From an uncultured Demequina sp. (lineage in GTDB: Bacteria; Actinomycetota; Actinomycetes; Actinomycetales; Demequinaceae), in NCBI GenBank assembly GCA_937925595.1, contig CALALQ010000278.1, positions 1 through 37,049 on the forward strand: a stretch of DNA of 37,049 nucleotides, given 5' to 3'. Under the pieces are notes generated by a model. That model worked only from the letters and a program-made list of their open reading frames with translations, searched no databases and was not told the DNA's origin. The position numbers and the translations under genes were made by a program. This document shows, piece by piece, positions 19,118 to 27,053 of the stretch. How positions within the stretch are numbered: position 1 is the first letter of the stretch; each line of letters opens with the position of its first letter.

Positions 19118-20073
19118 GCACCAAGCGCGGCCTTGGACGAGGGCTCGGCGCCCTGATCCCGACTGAGGCGACCACCGAGACGCAGGAGGTCCGCACGGAC
19201 CGTCCCCGCGACGTGTTCTTCGGAGGCGAGCCCACGACGGAGAGCGACCTGGTCCCGGTCCCCGGTGCCCGCTTCGCTCAGATCGACCCCCAGAAGATCG
19301 TCCCCAACCCGCGCCAGCCGCGAGCGGTGTTCGACGAGGATGCGCTCCAGGAACTCATTGGCTCCATCAAGGAGATCGGTGTTCTGCAGCCCATTGTGGT
19401 GCGCCCGGCGGGTGACGGCTACGAACTCATCATGGGTGAGCGTCGCCTTCGCGCGACCAAGGCCGCAGGGCTCACGACCATCCCCGCGATCATTCGCGAC
19501 ACGGACGACACGGACATGCTCCGTGACGCGCTCGTGGAGAACCTGCACCGATCCCAGCTCAATCCGCTCGAAGAGGCGGCGGCATATCAGCAGCTCATCG
19601 ACGACTTTGACCTGACGCACGATCAGCTCGCCGAGCGCATCAGCCGCTCACGCCCACAGATCTCCAACACGCTGCGACTGCTCAAGCTGCCGCCCAAGGT
19701 GCAGACGCGAGTCGCTGCAGGCGTGCTGAGCGCCGGCCACGCCCGCGCCCTGCTGGGCCTTTCGGACCCCGAGGCGATGGACCACCTCGCTCAGCGCATC
19801 GTCGCAGAGGGGCTGTCCGTTCGCGCCACTGAGGAGGCCGTAGCGCTGGGCGTCGAGGCTCCCAAGCCCAAGAAGGGTTCTGTGCGCGCAGGAGGCCGTA
19901 CAGAGGCTCTGGACGACCTTGCAGCGCGACTGGGGGACAAGTTCGACACTCGCGTGAAGGTCGCGCTTGGTCGCTCGAAGGGCGCCGTCACGATCGAGTT
20001 CGCGACTATCGAGGACCTCAACCGCATCGTGGCGATCATCGACCCCAACGACCCGGGAGTCTTCACCAAGTAG
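19114..20073 (+). CDS. parB: Chromosome partitioning CTPase ParB
   Basis: 319 residues. It starts STKRGLGRGLGALIP, the ParA-contact tail. The CTP-binding box GERRLRATKAAG lies at 109-120 and the helix-turn-helix that reads parS at about 168-193 (LTHDQLAERISRSRPQIS). The C-terminal 70 residues form the dimer domain. ParB loads at parS and slides as a clamp; the three nearby parS sites are its targets. The GTG start overlaps the parA stop (GTGA). The gene is convergent with the ligase gene and is followed by long inverted repeats. Confidence 0.96.
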   Translation: MSTKRGLGRGLGALIPTEATTETQEVRTDRPRDVFFGGEPTTESDLVPVPGARFAQIDPQKIVPNPRQPRAVFDEDALQELIGSIKEIGVLQPIVVRPAGDGYELIMGERRLRATKAAGLTTIPAIIRDTDDTDMLRDALVENLHRSQLNPLEEAAAYQQLIDDFDLTHDQLAERISRSRPQISNTLRLLKLPPKVQTRVAAGVLSAGHARALLGLSDPEAMDHLAQRIVAEGLSVRATEEAVALGVEAPKPKKGSVRAGGRTEALDDLAARLGDKFDTRVKVALGRSKGAVTIEFATIEDLNRIVAIIDPNDPGVFTK

Positions 20074-20114
20074 TTCCGCACGCCCGCGCGCACCCGCGCG
20101 TGCGCTCCCACTGG

Positions 20115-20217
20115 AACGCTCCGCACGGACACAGTGACAGATGGTGCACGTGTGACTCCCACAGGGCGAGACACAGCCTCACGAGTCACATCCTTCACAG
20201 CGTCCGTGCGGAGCGTT
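20115..20217. repeat. 16-bp perfect inverted repeat after parB
   Basis: AACGCTCCGCACGGAC (20115-20130) is the exact complement of 20202-20217, with 71 bases between. It lies in the 182-base gap between the convergent parB and ddl-like genes. Confidence 0.7.
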
Positions 20218-20250
20218 CGCGGGGGCCGCGGTCGTGGTCTCCGCGAACGC
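20213..20250. terminator. 10-bp stem overlapping the longer inverted repeat
   Basis: GCGTTCGCGG (20213-20222) pairs with CCGCGAACGC (20241-20250) around 18 bases. It shares 20213-20217 with the 16-bp repeat, so the two stems cannot form together. No clear T-run follows, so the terminator call is tentative; it lies just after the end of the ligase gene on the minus strand. Confidence 0.4.
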
Positions 20251-20255
20251 CTGGC

Positions 20256-21197
20256 TCAGGCAGCGCCTCGCGCGGCGGCTCCTTCGAGGATCTCGCGATA
20301 CAGGTCGCCCAGCTCGAGTCCCGCGGCAGCAACGGCCTGGGGGAACAGCGACACCTCGGTCAGGCCTGGCGCCACGTTGATGTCGAGCACGTTCACCGTG
20401 TCGTTGTCACTGACGATGACGTCGATTCGCGACAGGTCGCGCAGTCCCAGTTCGCGGTGCGTCGCGAGGGCTGTGGCGGCCACAGCATCGGCCACAGAGG
20501 CGTCGAGACGTGCAGGAGCGAAGTACTCGACGCGGCCGGGGTTGTAGCGCGCGTCGTAGTCATACGGGCCCTCACAGACGATCTCCACGCCCGGCAGCAC
20601 ACGAGCCGAATCGCCCTCACCGATCACGGAGACCGCAACCTCGGCGCCGTGGACGGCACGCTCGATGAGAGCGATGTCGCCATAGGCGAAGCAGTGCACC
20701 AGCGCGTGCGCGAGCTCCTGTGGCTCGTTGACGAGCGTCACTCCCAGAGCCGAGCCGCCGCGGGCCGGCTTCACCACCACAGGAAGCCCAAAGCGGCTCA
20801 CGATCGCGTCGAGTATCTGCTCGGCACCCACCTCGCGGAACAGCGACTGGGGGAGAGTCACGAACTCGGGAGTCGTGATGCCCACGCGATCCAAGACCGC
20901 CTTGGCCACGGGCTTGACCCAGGCGACGCGCGCCTCTTTGGCCTGGGTGCCCACAAATGGAACGCCGAGCATCTCGAGCAGCCCTTGCAGCGACCCGTCC
21001 TCGCCGGAGGCGCCATGAACGATGGGCCACACCACGTCGATGTCATTGTTTCGTAAAGACGGAATCAAGTCGGAGTCAACGTCGTGCAAGGTGACGTTGT
21101 CGCCACGGTCGCGAAGAGCGTCGGCCACGCGCCTGCCGGACCGCAGGGAGACGTCACGCTCATGCGAAAGCCCGCCCGCGAGAATCATGATCTCCAT
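20256..21197 (-). CDS. ddl: D-alanine--D-alanine ligase family ATP-grasp enzyme
   Basis: 313 residues. It begins MEIMILAGGLSHERDVSLRSG and contains WPIVHGASGEDGSLQGLLEM, the Ddl signature for substrate binding. The ATP-grasp core has VVVKPARGGSALGV, and the C-terminus shows DINVAPGLTEVSLFPQA with the metal-binding Asp/Asn. Ddl joins two D-alanines for peptidoglycan. The start is supported by AAGGAGG six bases upstream of ATG 21197. The preceding aminotransferase ends 16 bases away, so they form an operon. The usual Ddl has NTxPG where this has NVAPG; it may be a paralogue with another dipeptide as product, so the symbol is tentative. Confidence 0.82.
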   Translation of the reverse strand: MEIMILAGGLSHERDVSLRSGRRVADALRDRGDNVTLHDVDSDLIPSLRNNDIDVVWPIVHGASGEDGSLQGLLEMLGVPFVGTQAKEARVAWVKPVAKAVLDRVGITTPEFVTLPQSLFREVGAEQILDAIVSRFGLPVVVKPARGGSALGVTLVNEPQELAHALVHCFAYGDIALIERAVHGAEVAVSVIGEGDSARVLPGVEIVCEGPYDYDARYNPGRVEYFAPARLDASVADAVAATALATHRELGLRDLSRIDVIVSDNDTVNVLDINVAPGLTEVSLFPQAVAAAGLELGDLYREILEGAAARGAA

Positions 21198-21213
21198 GCC
21201 AGCCTCCTTTTGC

Positions 21214-22533
21214 CTACGCCAGATCCGGCGAGGGGAACTCCACAGTTGAGGGATTCGCGCTCGCCGCTGCGCCAAAGATGCGCACGGTCTCGAGCTCCTG
21301 GTCCACGACCCCAGCGAGCCTGCGCACACCCTCGCGGATGCGCTCTGGCGTGGGGTAGCAGTAGGAAAGGCGCATGTGGTCGGCGCCCTGCCCGTCGGTG
21401 AAGAATGCGGTGCCCGCGACGTACGCCACGCGAGCGGTGACGGCTCGCGGCAGCATCGACTTCGAGTCGAGCCCCTCCGGGAGCTTCACCCACACGTAGA
21501 AGCCGCCGTCGGGCACGTTCCACGTGGCGGTGGGGATGTGCTCCTGCAGTGCGGAGATCATCGCGTCGCGACGCTCGCGATACTGCTCGCGGAACGCCTT
21601 GATCTGCCCTTGCCAGTCGAAGTGGTCAAGGTACGACGAGATGGCCATCTGCGCGATGTTGGACGGCGACAGGATCGCAGCCTCCGACGCCAGCACGAGC
21701 TTCTCCCGCACCGCATGGGGCGCCAGCGCCCAGCCAACGCGATAGCCGGGAGCAAAGGTCTTAGAGAAAGACCCCAGGTAAATGACGCCTTCGGGGCTCA
21801 GCGAACGCAGCGCGGGCAGCGGGTCGCGGTCGAACCCGAGCAGGCCGTACGGATTGTCCTCAAGGATCAGCACGCCGTGACGAGCGCAGATTTCGACGAT
21901 CTGCGGCCGACGCTCGAGGCTCAGCGTGACGCCCGCAGGGTTGTGGAAATTCGGCACCGTGTACAGGAACTTCACGCGGCGGCCAGCAGCCCGCAGCTTG
22001 GTAAGGGTCTCCTCAAGCGCAGCCGGGATGAGCCCGTCCGCATCCATGGGAACGTGGACCACCTCGGCCTCACGCGCGCGAAAGACTCCGAGCGCTCCCA
22101 CATAGGACGGTGCCTCGGCAACGATCACGTCGCCCGGGTCAATGAAGATGTTCGTGACAAGGTCGAGCGCCTGCTGCGAGCCCGTCGTGATGACAACGTC
22201 GTCAGGATGCGCGGCAATCCCCTCGAGGGCCATCACGGTGGTGATCTGCTCTCGCAGCTGCTCGTCGCCTTGACCCGAGCCGTACTGCAGCGCGACTTGA
22301 CCGCGCTCAGTGACGATGCGCTGCATCATCGCGCCGATGTCCTCGAGCGGAAGGCCTGCTATATACGGCATTCCGCCTGCAAGAGAGACAACTTCCGGCC
22401 GGCTCGCGACCGCGAAGAGAGCTCGAATCTCCGACGCTCGCATCTGGTGTGCGCGTGCGGCATACGCGTCGTACCAGGGGTCGAGGCGGGTGCCCTCGGC
22501 GCTCCGGGGCACGTCGGGCGTGCTCTCATTCAT
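21214..22533 (-). CDS. PLP-dependent aminotransferase, class I/II (2-aminoadipate/MocR-type branch)
   Basis: About 439 residues. The fold-type I aminotransferase pattern is clear: SLAGGMPYIAGLP at the N-terminal arm, YGSGQGDEQLRE, TTGSQQALDLV, PNFHNPAGVTLS and the PLP lysine in GSFSKTFAPGYRVGW. It lacks the DNA-binding N-terminal domain of MocR regulators. Substrate is unknown; an alanine or branched-chain/aromatic donor is possible. It lies directly upstream of the ligase gene in one operon. I use ATG 22533, preceded by CAGACT at six bases; a GTG at 22539 is the alternative. This gene and the ligase stand where mycobacteria have cwlM. Confidence 0.88.
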   Translation of the reverse strand: MNESTPDVPRSAEGTRLDPWYDAYAARAHQMRASEIRALFAVASRPEVVSLAGGMPYIAGLPLEDIGAMMQRIVTERGQVALQYGSGQGDEQLREQITTVMALEGIAAHPDDVVITTGSQQALDLVTNIFIDPGDVIVAEAPSYVGALGVFRAREAEVVHVPMDADGLIPAALEETLTKLRAAGRRVKFLYTVPNFHNPAGVTLSLERRPQIVEICARHGVLILEDNPYGLLGFDRDPLPALRSLSPEGVIYLGSFSKTFAPGYRVGWALAPHAVREKLVLASEAAILSPSNIAQMAISSYLDHFDWQGQIKAFREQYRERRDAMISALQEHIPTATWNVPDGGFYVWVKLPEGLDSKSMLPRAVTARVAYVAGTAFFTDGQGADHMRLSYCYPTPERIREGVRRLAGVVDQELETVRIFGAAASANPSTVEFPSPDLA

Positions 22534-22539
22534 GCGCAC

Positions 22540-22545
22540 AGTCTG
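22540..22545 (-). promoter_or_regulatory. -10-like box, possible leaderless start (aminotransferase)
   Basis: CAGACT on the minus strand, six bases before ATG 22533 and without a Shine-Dalgarno sequence. First base departs from TANNNT. Confidence 0.35.
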
Positions 22546-22619
22546 GCATGACCGACGCCAGCCACCCTCATTCCGACTGGCACCGTGAGCGGGGTACCAG
22601 TGGGGCGGCTGCGGTCACC

Positions 22620-23942
22620 TCAGGCGATGACCTCGTCGATGAGCGCGGTGAGAGCGGGCTTGGGACGGGCGCCGACGACGGACTTCACGAGCTCACCCGA
22701 CTTGAAGAAGTTCATGGTGGGAATCGAGGTCACGCCGTACGCCATCGCGAGGTTGGGGTTCTCGTCGGTGTCGACCTTCACGATCTTCACGCGACCCGCA
22801 TACTCCTCGGCGAGTTCGTCGAGGATGGGCGCCACGGCGCGGCACGGCGGGCACCACGTCGCCCAGAAGTCCACCACCACGGGGACGTCGGACTGAATGA
22901 CTTCGGCCTGGAAGGTGTCCTCGGTGGCCGCGACGGGGGCGGACACAACAGCGGCAGCCGCGCCAGCGTCGGACGCCGCCGTCTCATCAACCGCAGAGCC
23001 AGCCTCGGCGTCGGCCAGTTCATCAAGGAAGTGCTGAGCGTCGAGCGCGGCCGCGCAACCGGAGCCTGCGGCGGTGATCGCCTGGCGGTAGCGGCTGTCC
23101 ACGAGGTCGCCGCACGCGAACACACCCTGCACGTTGGTGGCAGTGGTGCGGCCGTTGACGAGCACATAGCCGGCCTCGTCGAGGTCGATCACGCCCCGCA
23201 CCAGCTCGTTGCGAGGGTCGTGGCCGATGGCCACAAACAGGCCGGTAGCAGGCAGAATGCGCTCCGCGCCGGACTTCACGTTGCGCACCGTGACGGACTC
23301 AACCTTGGCGTCGCCAGCCAGCGAGACCACCTCGGAATCCCACACGAACTCGATCTTGGGGTCAGCGAATGCGCGGTCGGCCATGATCTTCGACGCGCGC
23401 AGCTCGTCGCGGCGGTGTACCAGGTACACCTTGGAGGCGAAGCGAGTGAGGAACGTCGCCTCCTCGACTGCGGAATCGCCGCCACCAACAACCACGACCT
23501 CCTGGTCGCGGAAGAAGAAGCCGTCGCACGTCGCGCACCACGAGACGCCCTTGCCGGACAGTCGCTTCTCGTCCTCGAGGCCAAGCTCTCGGTACGCGGA
23601 ACCCATCGCGAGGATCACGGCTTTCGCCGAGAACTCCTTGCCGATGCCCGTCTTGACGGTCTTGACCGGCCCCTCAAGCGAGACCTCGGTGACGTCGTCG
23701 AACAGCACCTCCGCGCCAAAGCGCTCAGCCTGCGCCTGGAGCGTCTCCATCAGCTCGGGACCCTGGATGCCCTCGACGAAGCCGGGGAAGTTCTCGACCT
23801 CGGTGGTGTTCATGAGCGCGCCGCCGGCGGTGATCGAGCCTGCGACGACGAGCGGCTGCAGGCCCGCGCGGGCAGCGTAGATGGCGGCCGTGTAACCGGC
23901 AGGACCGGAACCGATGATGATGACGTTGCGGATGTCGCTCAC
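22620..23942 (-). CDS. trxB: Fused thioredoxin reductase-thioredoxin
   Basis: 440 residues in one uninterrupted frame. Residues 1-308 are a complete low-molecular-weight thioredoxin reductase: [17 protein letters not shown] for FAD, the redox centre CATC (Cys136 and Cys139) and [14 protein letters not shown] for NADPH. An Ala/Ser/Asp-rich linker (about 309-342) leads to a thioredoxin domain (343-440) with active site WCPPC (Cys364, Cys367) and the cis-Pro segment SIPT (Pro409). The usual thioredoxin motif is WCGPC. A reductase-thioredoxin fusion is known from Mycobacterium leprae. The GTG start at 23942 has GAGGA seven bases upstream. NADPH-driven disulfide reduction would be delivered within one chain. 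Confidence 0.93.
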   Translation of the reverse strand: MSDIRNVIIIGSGPAGYTAAIYAARAGLQPLVVAGSITAGGALMNTTEVENFPGFVEGIQGPELMETLQAQAERFGAEVLFDDVTEVSLEGPVKTVKTGIGKEFSAKAVILAMGSAYRELGLEDEKRLSGKGVSWCATCDGFFFRDQEVVVVGGGDSAVEEATFLTRFASKVYLVHRRDELRASKIMADRAFADPKIEFVWDSEVVSLAGDAKVESVTVRNVKSGAERILPATGLFVAIGHDPRNELVRGVIDLDEAGYVLVNGRTTATNVQGVFACGDLVDSRYRQAITAAGSGCAAALDAQHFLDELADAEAGSAVDETAASDAGAAAAVVSAPVAATEDTFQAEVIQSDVPVVVDFWATWCPPCRAVAPILDELAEEYAGRVKIVKVDTDENPNLAMAYGVTSIPTMNFFKSGELVKSVVGARPKPALTALIDEVIA

Positions 23943-24025
23943 TGGTGCTTCCTCAAAGTTGGGCTGGCTTGGTAACAGATCGTAGAGGCCCAATGTTCCC
24001 GCGGGCGCGCAGCGACAGGCCGACG

Positions 24026-25324
24026 CTATGGCGCGAGCGGTCCGTAGGTGTAGTCGGGGTAGTGCTTGAACGGGTCTTCGGGGGCTGGCTTGCCGCTGAT
24101 TCCCGCCGTGAGCGCGGACACGGCAAGGAACACGACAATCCCGATGCCGATCACCAGCAGGGTCATCAGGATGGGCGTGGCGTTGATGGGACCACCATTG
24201 ATCGCGCGATCGTGGGCGCGCTCGAGACGCTTGGTGATCGCCTGTGACTGCGGCCAGCGCTCGTGGAGCCGCTCGTACAGCAGCTCGGAGACGGTGGGCT
24301 TGGCGCGAGCGGTCTGCTCCTCGACCATCTCTTCGAACGTAAGCAGGTCGTGAAGGTCCTCGAGCGGCTCCTCCTCGACCGCCCGAGCGTCCTGAACGAC
24401 GTGCGGGATGCCGCCGGTCACCGCTTCCGCCTCGACCTCTGCCTTGACGAGCGTCTCGCGAGCGATCGTGATGCCCGCCGTGACCTTGGGACCCGTGAGC
24501 GCGCGTCGCGCCGCCTCGAGCCGCTCCTTCTTGCGCCGCTTCTCCGCCTCTTTGGCCGCCACGAGCGACAGCGGCAGCGAGTCCACGTGCGAGGGCAGTC
24601 CGCGCAGCGCACGAGTGTCGAACTGGCCAAGGTGATCGAGCAGCGCGGCGTGGGTCGCGACGTCCTTGCCCGCGATCGCCTTCTCGCACAGCGAGCGGGC
24701 ACCGTCGGAGAGCTTCGGTGGGAGGTCGGCGGCCGTCGTCTCGTCCGGATCCCGACCCGTGATGCAGGCGAGGAACACGCGCGACAGGGCCGTAGCGTCG
24801 GCCTTCTCTCCCTTGCCGCGCCGCACGCCGGCCTGGAGGGCGAGCTCGCTGTCGGTGCCCAATCCCGCGATGGTGACGCGGCCGCGAGCGTCGATCGCGA
24901 TGCACGCGGGGCGCACCCAGCCGTGGTGGACGCCTGCGGCGCTCGCGGCGGTCAGGGCGCGCGCGACCTCGCCAACGACGGCCTTGGCTTTGGCCTCGTC
25001 AAGACGACGCCGGGCTAGCACCGCGTCGAGCCGCACCCCGTGCAGGGGCTCAGAGATGATGATTGTGGGCTTGTTCGTGGGGCCGCCTTGGACGGAGACG
25101 ACGCGGGTCAGTCGCGGGTCGCGGACGGACATGGCGCGCAGCGCAGCGCGGCGCACGGAAGCTGGGGCGACGCAGGTGATCGTGTCGATCACAACGGGGG
25201 TGTCGAGGCGGGTGTCGCGACCCAGGGCACGCTCGACACCGGGCAGGTCGTACTCGCCCTGTTCGAGCGCTGCAAACCGCCCGTCGAGCAGGTCGCCAGT
25301 TGCCACGCGGCCCCCACGGTTCAT
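24026..25324 (-). CDS. Membrane-anchored protein kinase-like protein (pseudokinase)
   Basis: 432 residues. The first ~250 residues follow the order of a Ser/Thr kinase domain, but the key motifs are degenerate: the catalytic loop reads [13 protein letters not shown] and the DFG position reads AGLG, so catalysis is unlikely. A charged Arg/Lys/Glu-rich region follows, then a membrane helix at about 384-408 and a short outer tail. The gene sits after murJ. In mycobacteria a pseudokinase domain is part of the MurJ (MviN) C-terminus and recruits the FHA protein FhaA; here it seems to be a separate protein. The ATG at 25324 is 19 bases from the murJ stop and has no strong ribosome site. Confidence 0.72.
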   Translation of the reverse strand: MNRGGRVATGDLLDGRFAALEQGEYDLPGVERALGRDTRLDTPVVIDTITCVAPASVRRAALRAMSVRDPRLTRVVSVQGGPTNKPTIIISEPLHGVRLDAVLARRRLDEAKAKAVVGEVARALTAASAAGVHHGWVRPACIAIDARGRVTIAGLGTDSELALQAGVRRGKGEKADATALSRVFLACITGRDPDETTAADLPPKLSDGARSLCEKAIAGKDVATHAALLDHLGQFDTRALRGLPSHVDSLPLSLVAAKEAEKRRKKERLEAARRALTGPKVTAGITIARETLVKAEVEAEAVTGGIPHVVQDARAVEEEPLEDLHDLLTFEEMVEEQTARAKPTVSELLYERLHERWPQSQAITKRLERAHDRAINGGPINATPILMTLLVIGIGIVVFLAVSALTAGISGKPAPEDPFKHYPDYTYGPLAP

Positions 25325-25343
25325 GGTTACAAGGGTGGAAAAC

Positions 25344-27053
25344 TCATCGTACGTTGCGGCGGAACCGGCGGGTAACCGTTCCGAGGAGAGAGTCGATCTC
25401 TTCGACTCGGGTGAGCTTGAGCATCGCCGCGTAGACGAGCGCCATGACGCCTCCAACGACGAGGCAGACGAGGCCGCCAAGGAGAATGGGGCTGCTTGAA
25501 GCCTCGTCCACGTTGGGCATGACATAGACGCGGATCAGCATGCCCACGCCGCCGGCAACAACCGCCGCGAGTGCAGAGAGCCAGTGGACGCGAGCGATCC
25601 CGCGACCGCCGAGCCCTCCAAGGCGCTTGCGCAGACCCCCGGCGCGCAGCGACAGGCCCACGATGTTGGACACGGTGAGGCCAAGAGCCACGCCAAAGGT
25701 CCAGAACTGCCGCTGGAACAGCCACATTGCTCCGTAGGCGGTGAGGATCCAGGCGATCGTCATGGGGATGTGGATGAAGAAGATTCCGCGAGCGTCCTCG
25801 AGCACGAAGTACACGCGCTTGACCAGCACCATCGCTCCCAGCGGCACCATGCCAAGCGACAGGGCGATGATGACCCACGCGACGGAGGCGACCTCATCCA
25901 CGCTCACGGTGGGAAGCACCATGCGCGCGAGCATGGGGGACAGCACAATGAGCGCCGCCGTCGCGAAAGACGTGAACGTCGCAGTGATGCGCAGTCCCCG
26001 AGCGACGTCGTCCCTGGTTGCGTCGATGTCGCCCGCCGCATAGTGCTTGGCGATCGTGGTGCCGAGCGCGGTGAGCAGCGACACCGTCACGAGCGAGTGC
26101 GGCACCAGGTAGATCATGAGCGCGTTGAAGTACGCCGCATTGCCCGCGATCCAGGGGGAGGCGCCGGTGGGATCGGCGGCCGATGCGACCTTCACCGCGA
26201 TCGTCACGCCCACCTGCTCCACCAGCACCGCGGCAAGCGCCCAGCCGGCGATGACGCGCACAGTCTTGAGCTCACCCTTGGGGCCGCGGAACACCATCTT
26301 GGGGCGGTACCCGCCGCGCAGCAGTGGCCACAGCAGGATCAGGGCCTGCGCGGCCATGGCGAGGGTTGCAGGAATGGCTATCCACGCGATCCGGCCGGCC
26401 GTCCACGCGGAGGCGACGTCAGCGTCGGGCGTGAACCTGCCATAGAAGGCGAGGTAGAAGCCCAAGCCGGCGATCGCCACAACATTGTTGAGCGCGGGCG
26501 CCCACATGTACGGGCCAAACTGCTCCTTGGCGTTGAGGACCTGGCCAAGGATCGTGTACGCCGCGTAGAAGAACAGCTGCGGGATCACGAGCAGCGCGAA
26601 CGCGGTGGCGAGGCTGCGCTGCTCCTGCGTCCAGCTCGCGTCGGAGTACAGGCGCACGATGAACGGCGCCGCGATGGTGCAAACGACCGTCACGACGAGA
26701 GCGATGGCGAGGCCGATCGTGACGATGCGGTCAACGGTGCGCTTACCGTCTTCGCGGCGGAACGCGCGCACGATCTGCGGCACCAGCACCGAGTTCAGGA
26801 CGCCAGCCGCGAGCACCGCATACAGGGCGTTGGGGATGCGGTTTGCCACGTCATAGGCGTTGGCGCCGAAAGCGTTGACGCCGATGGCCGCGACCAGCAT
26901 CGCGTTGCGGACAAAGCCGAGGATGCGTGAGACGCCCGTGCCAGCCGTCATGATCGCGGTGGCCCTGCCAAGGCTGGCGCGGCGGCGAACCTGGGGGCCA
27001 CCTTCAGCGTCGGCGAAGTCTGAGGATTCGGGGACGTCGGGCGATTCAGCCAT
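25344..27053 (-). CDS. murJ: Lipid II flippase MurJ (MviN)
   Basis: 569 residues. After a ~40-residue polar tail come about fourteen membrane segments. The first is preceded by GVSRILGFVRNAMLVAAIG, a conserved MurJ start, and the SRILGFVR arginines match residues needed for function. YDVANRIPNALYAVLAAGVLNSVLVPQIVRA also fits. It flips lipid II across the membrane for peptidoglycan synthesis. The ATG at 27053 overlaps the upstream DUF6049 gene by eight bases and has GGAGGCG just upstream. The C-terminus ends soon after the last helix, without the pseudokinase and carbohydrate-binding domains of the mycobacterial protein. Confidence 0.93.
   Translation of the reverse strand: MAESPDVPESSDFADAEGGPQVRRRASLGRATAIMTAGTGVSRILGFVRNAMLVAAIGVNAFGANAYDVANRIPNALYAVLAAGVLNSVLVPQIVRAFRREDGKRTVDRIVTIGLAIALVVTVVCTIAAPFIVRLYSDASWTQEQRSLATAFALLVIPQLFFYAAYTILGQVLNAKEQFGPYMWAPALNNVVAIAGLGFYLAFYGRFTPDADVASAWTAGRIAWIAIPATLAMAAQALILLWPLLRGGYRPKMVFRGPKGELKTVRVIAGWALAAVLVEQVGVTIAVKVASAADPTGASPWIAGNAAYFNALMIYLVPHSLVTVSLLTALGTTIAKHYAAGDIDATRDDVARGLRITATFTSFATAALIVLSPMLARMVLPTVSVDEVASVAWVIIALSLGMVPLGAMVLVKRVYFVLEDARGIFFIHIPMTIAWILTAYGAMWLFQRQFWTFGVALGLTVSNIVGLSLRAGGLRKRLGGLGGRGIARVHWLSALAAVVAGGVGMLIRVYVMPNVDEASSSPILLGGLVCLVVGGVMALVYAAMLKLTRVEEIDSLLGTVTRRFRRNVR

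Noticed and set aside
23943..24905. Continuation of the thioredoxin reductase frame upstream of 23942
   Set aside because: The upstream part of this open frame is antisense-like Arg/Gly-rich sequence overlapping the pseudokinase gene; the GTG with GAGGA marks the true start.
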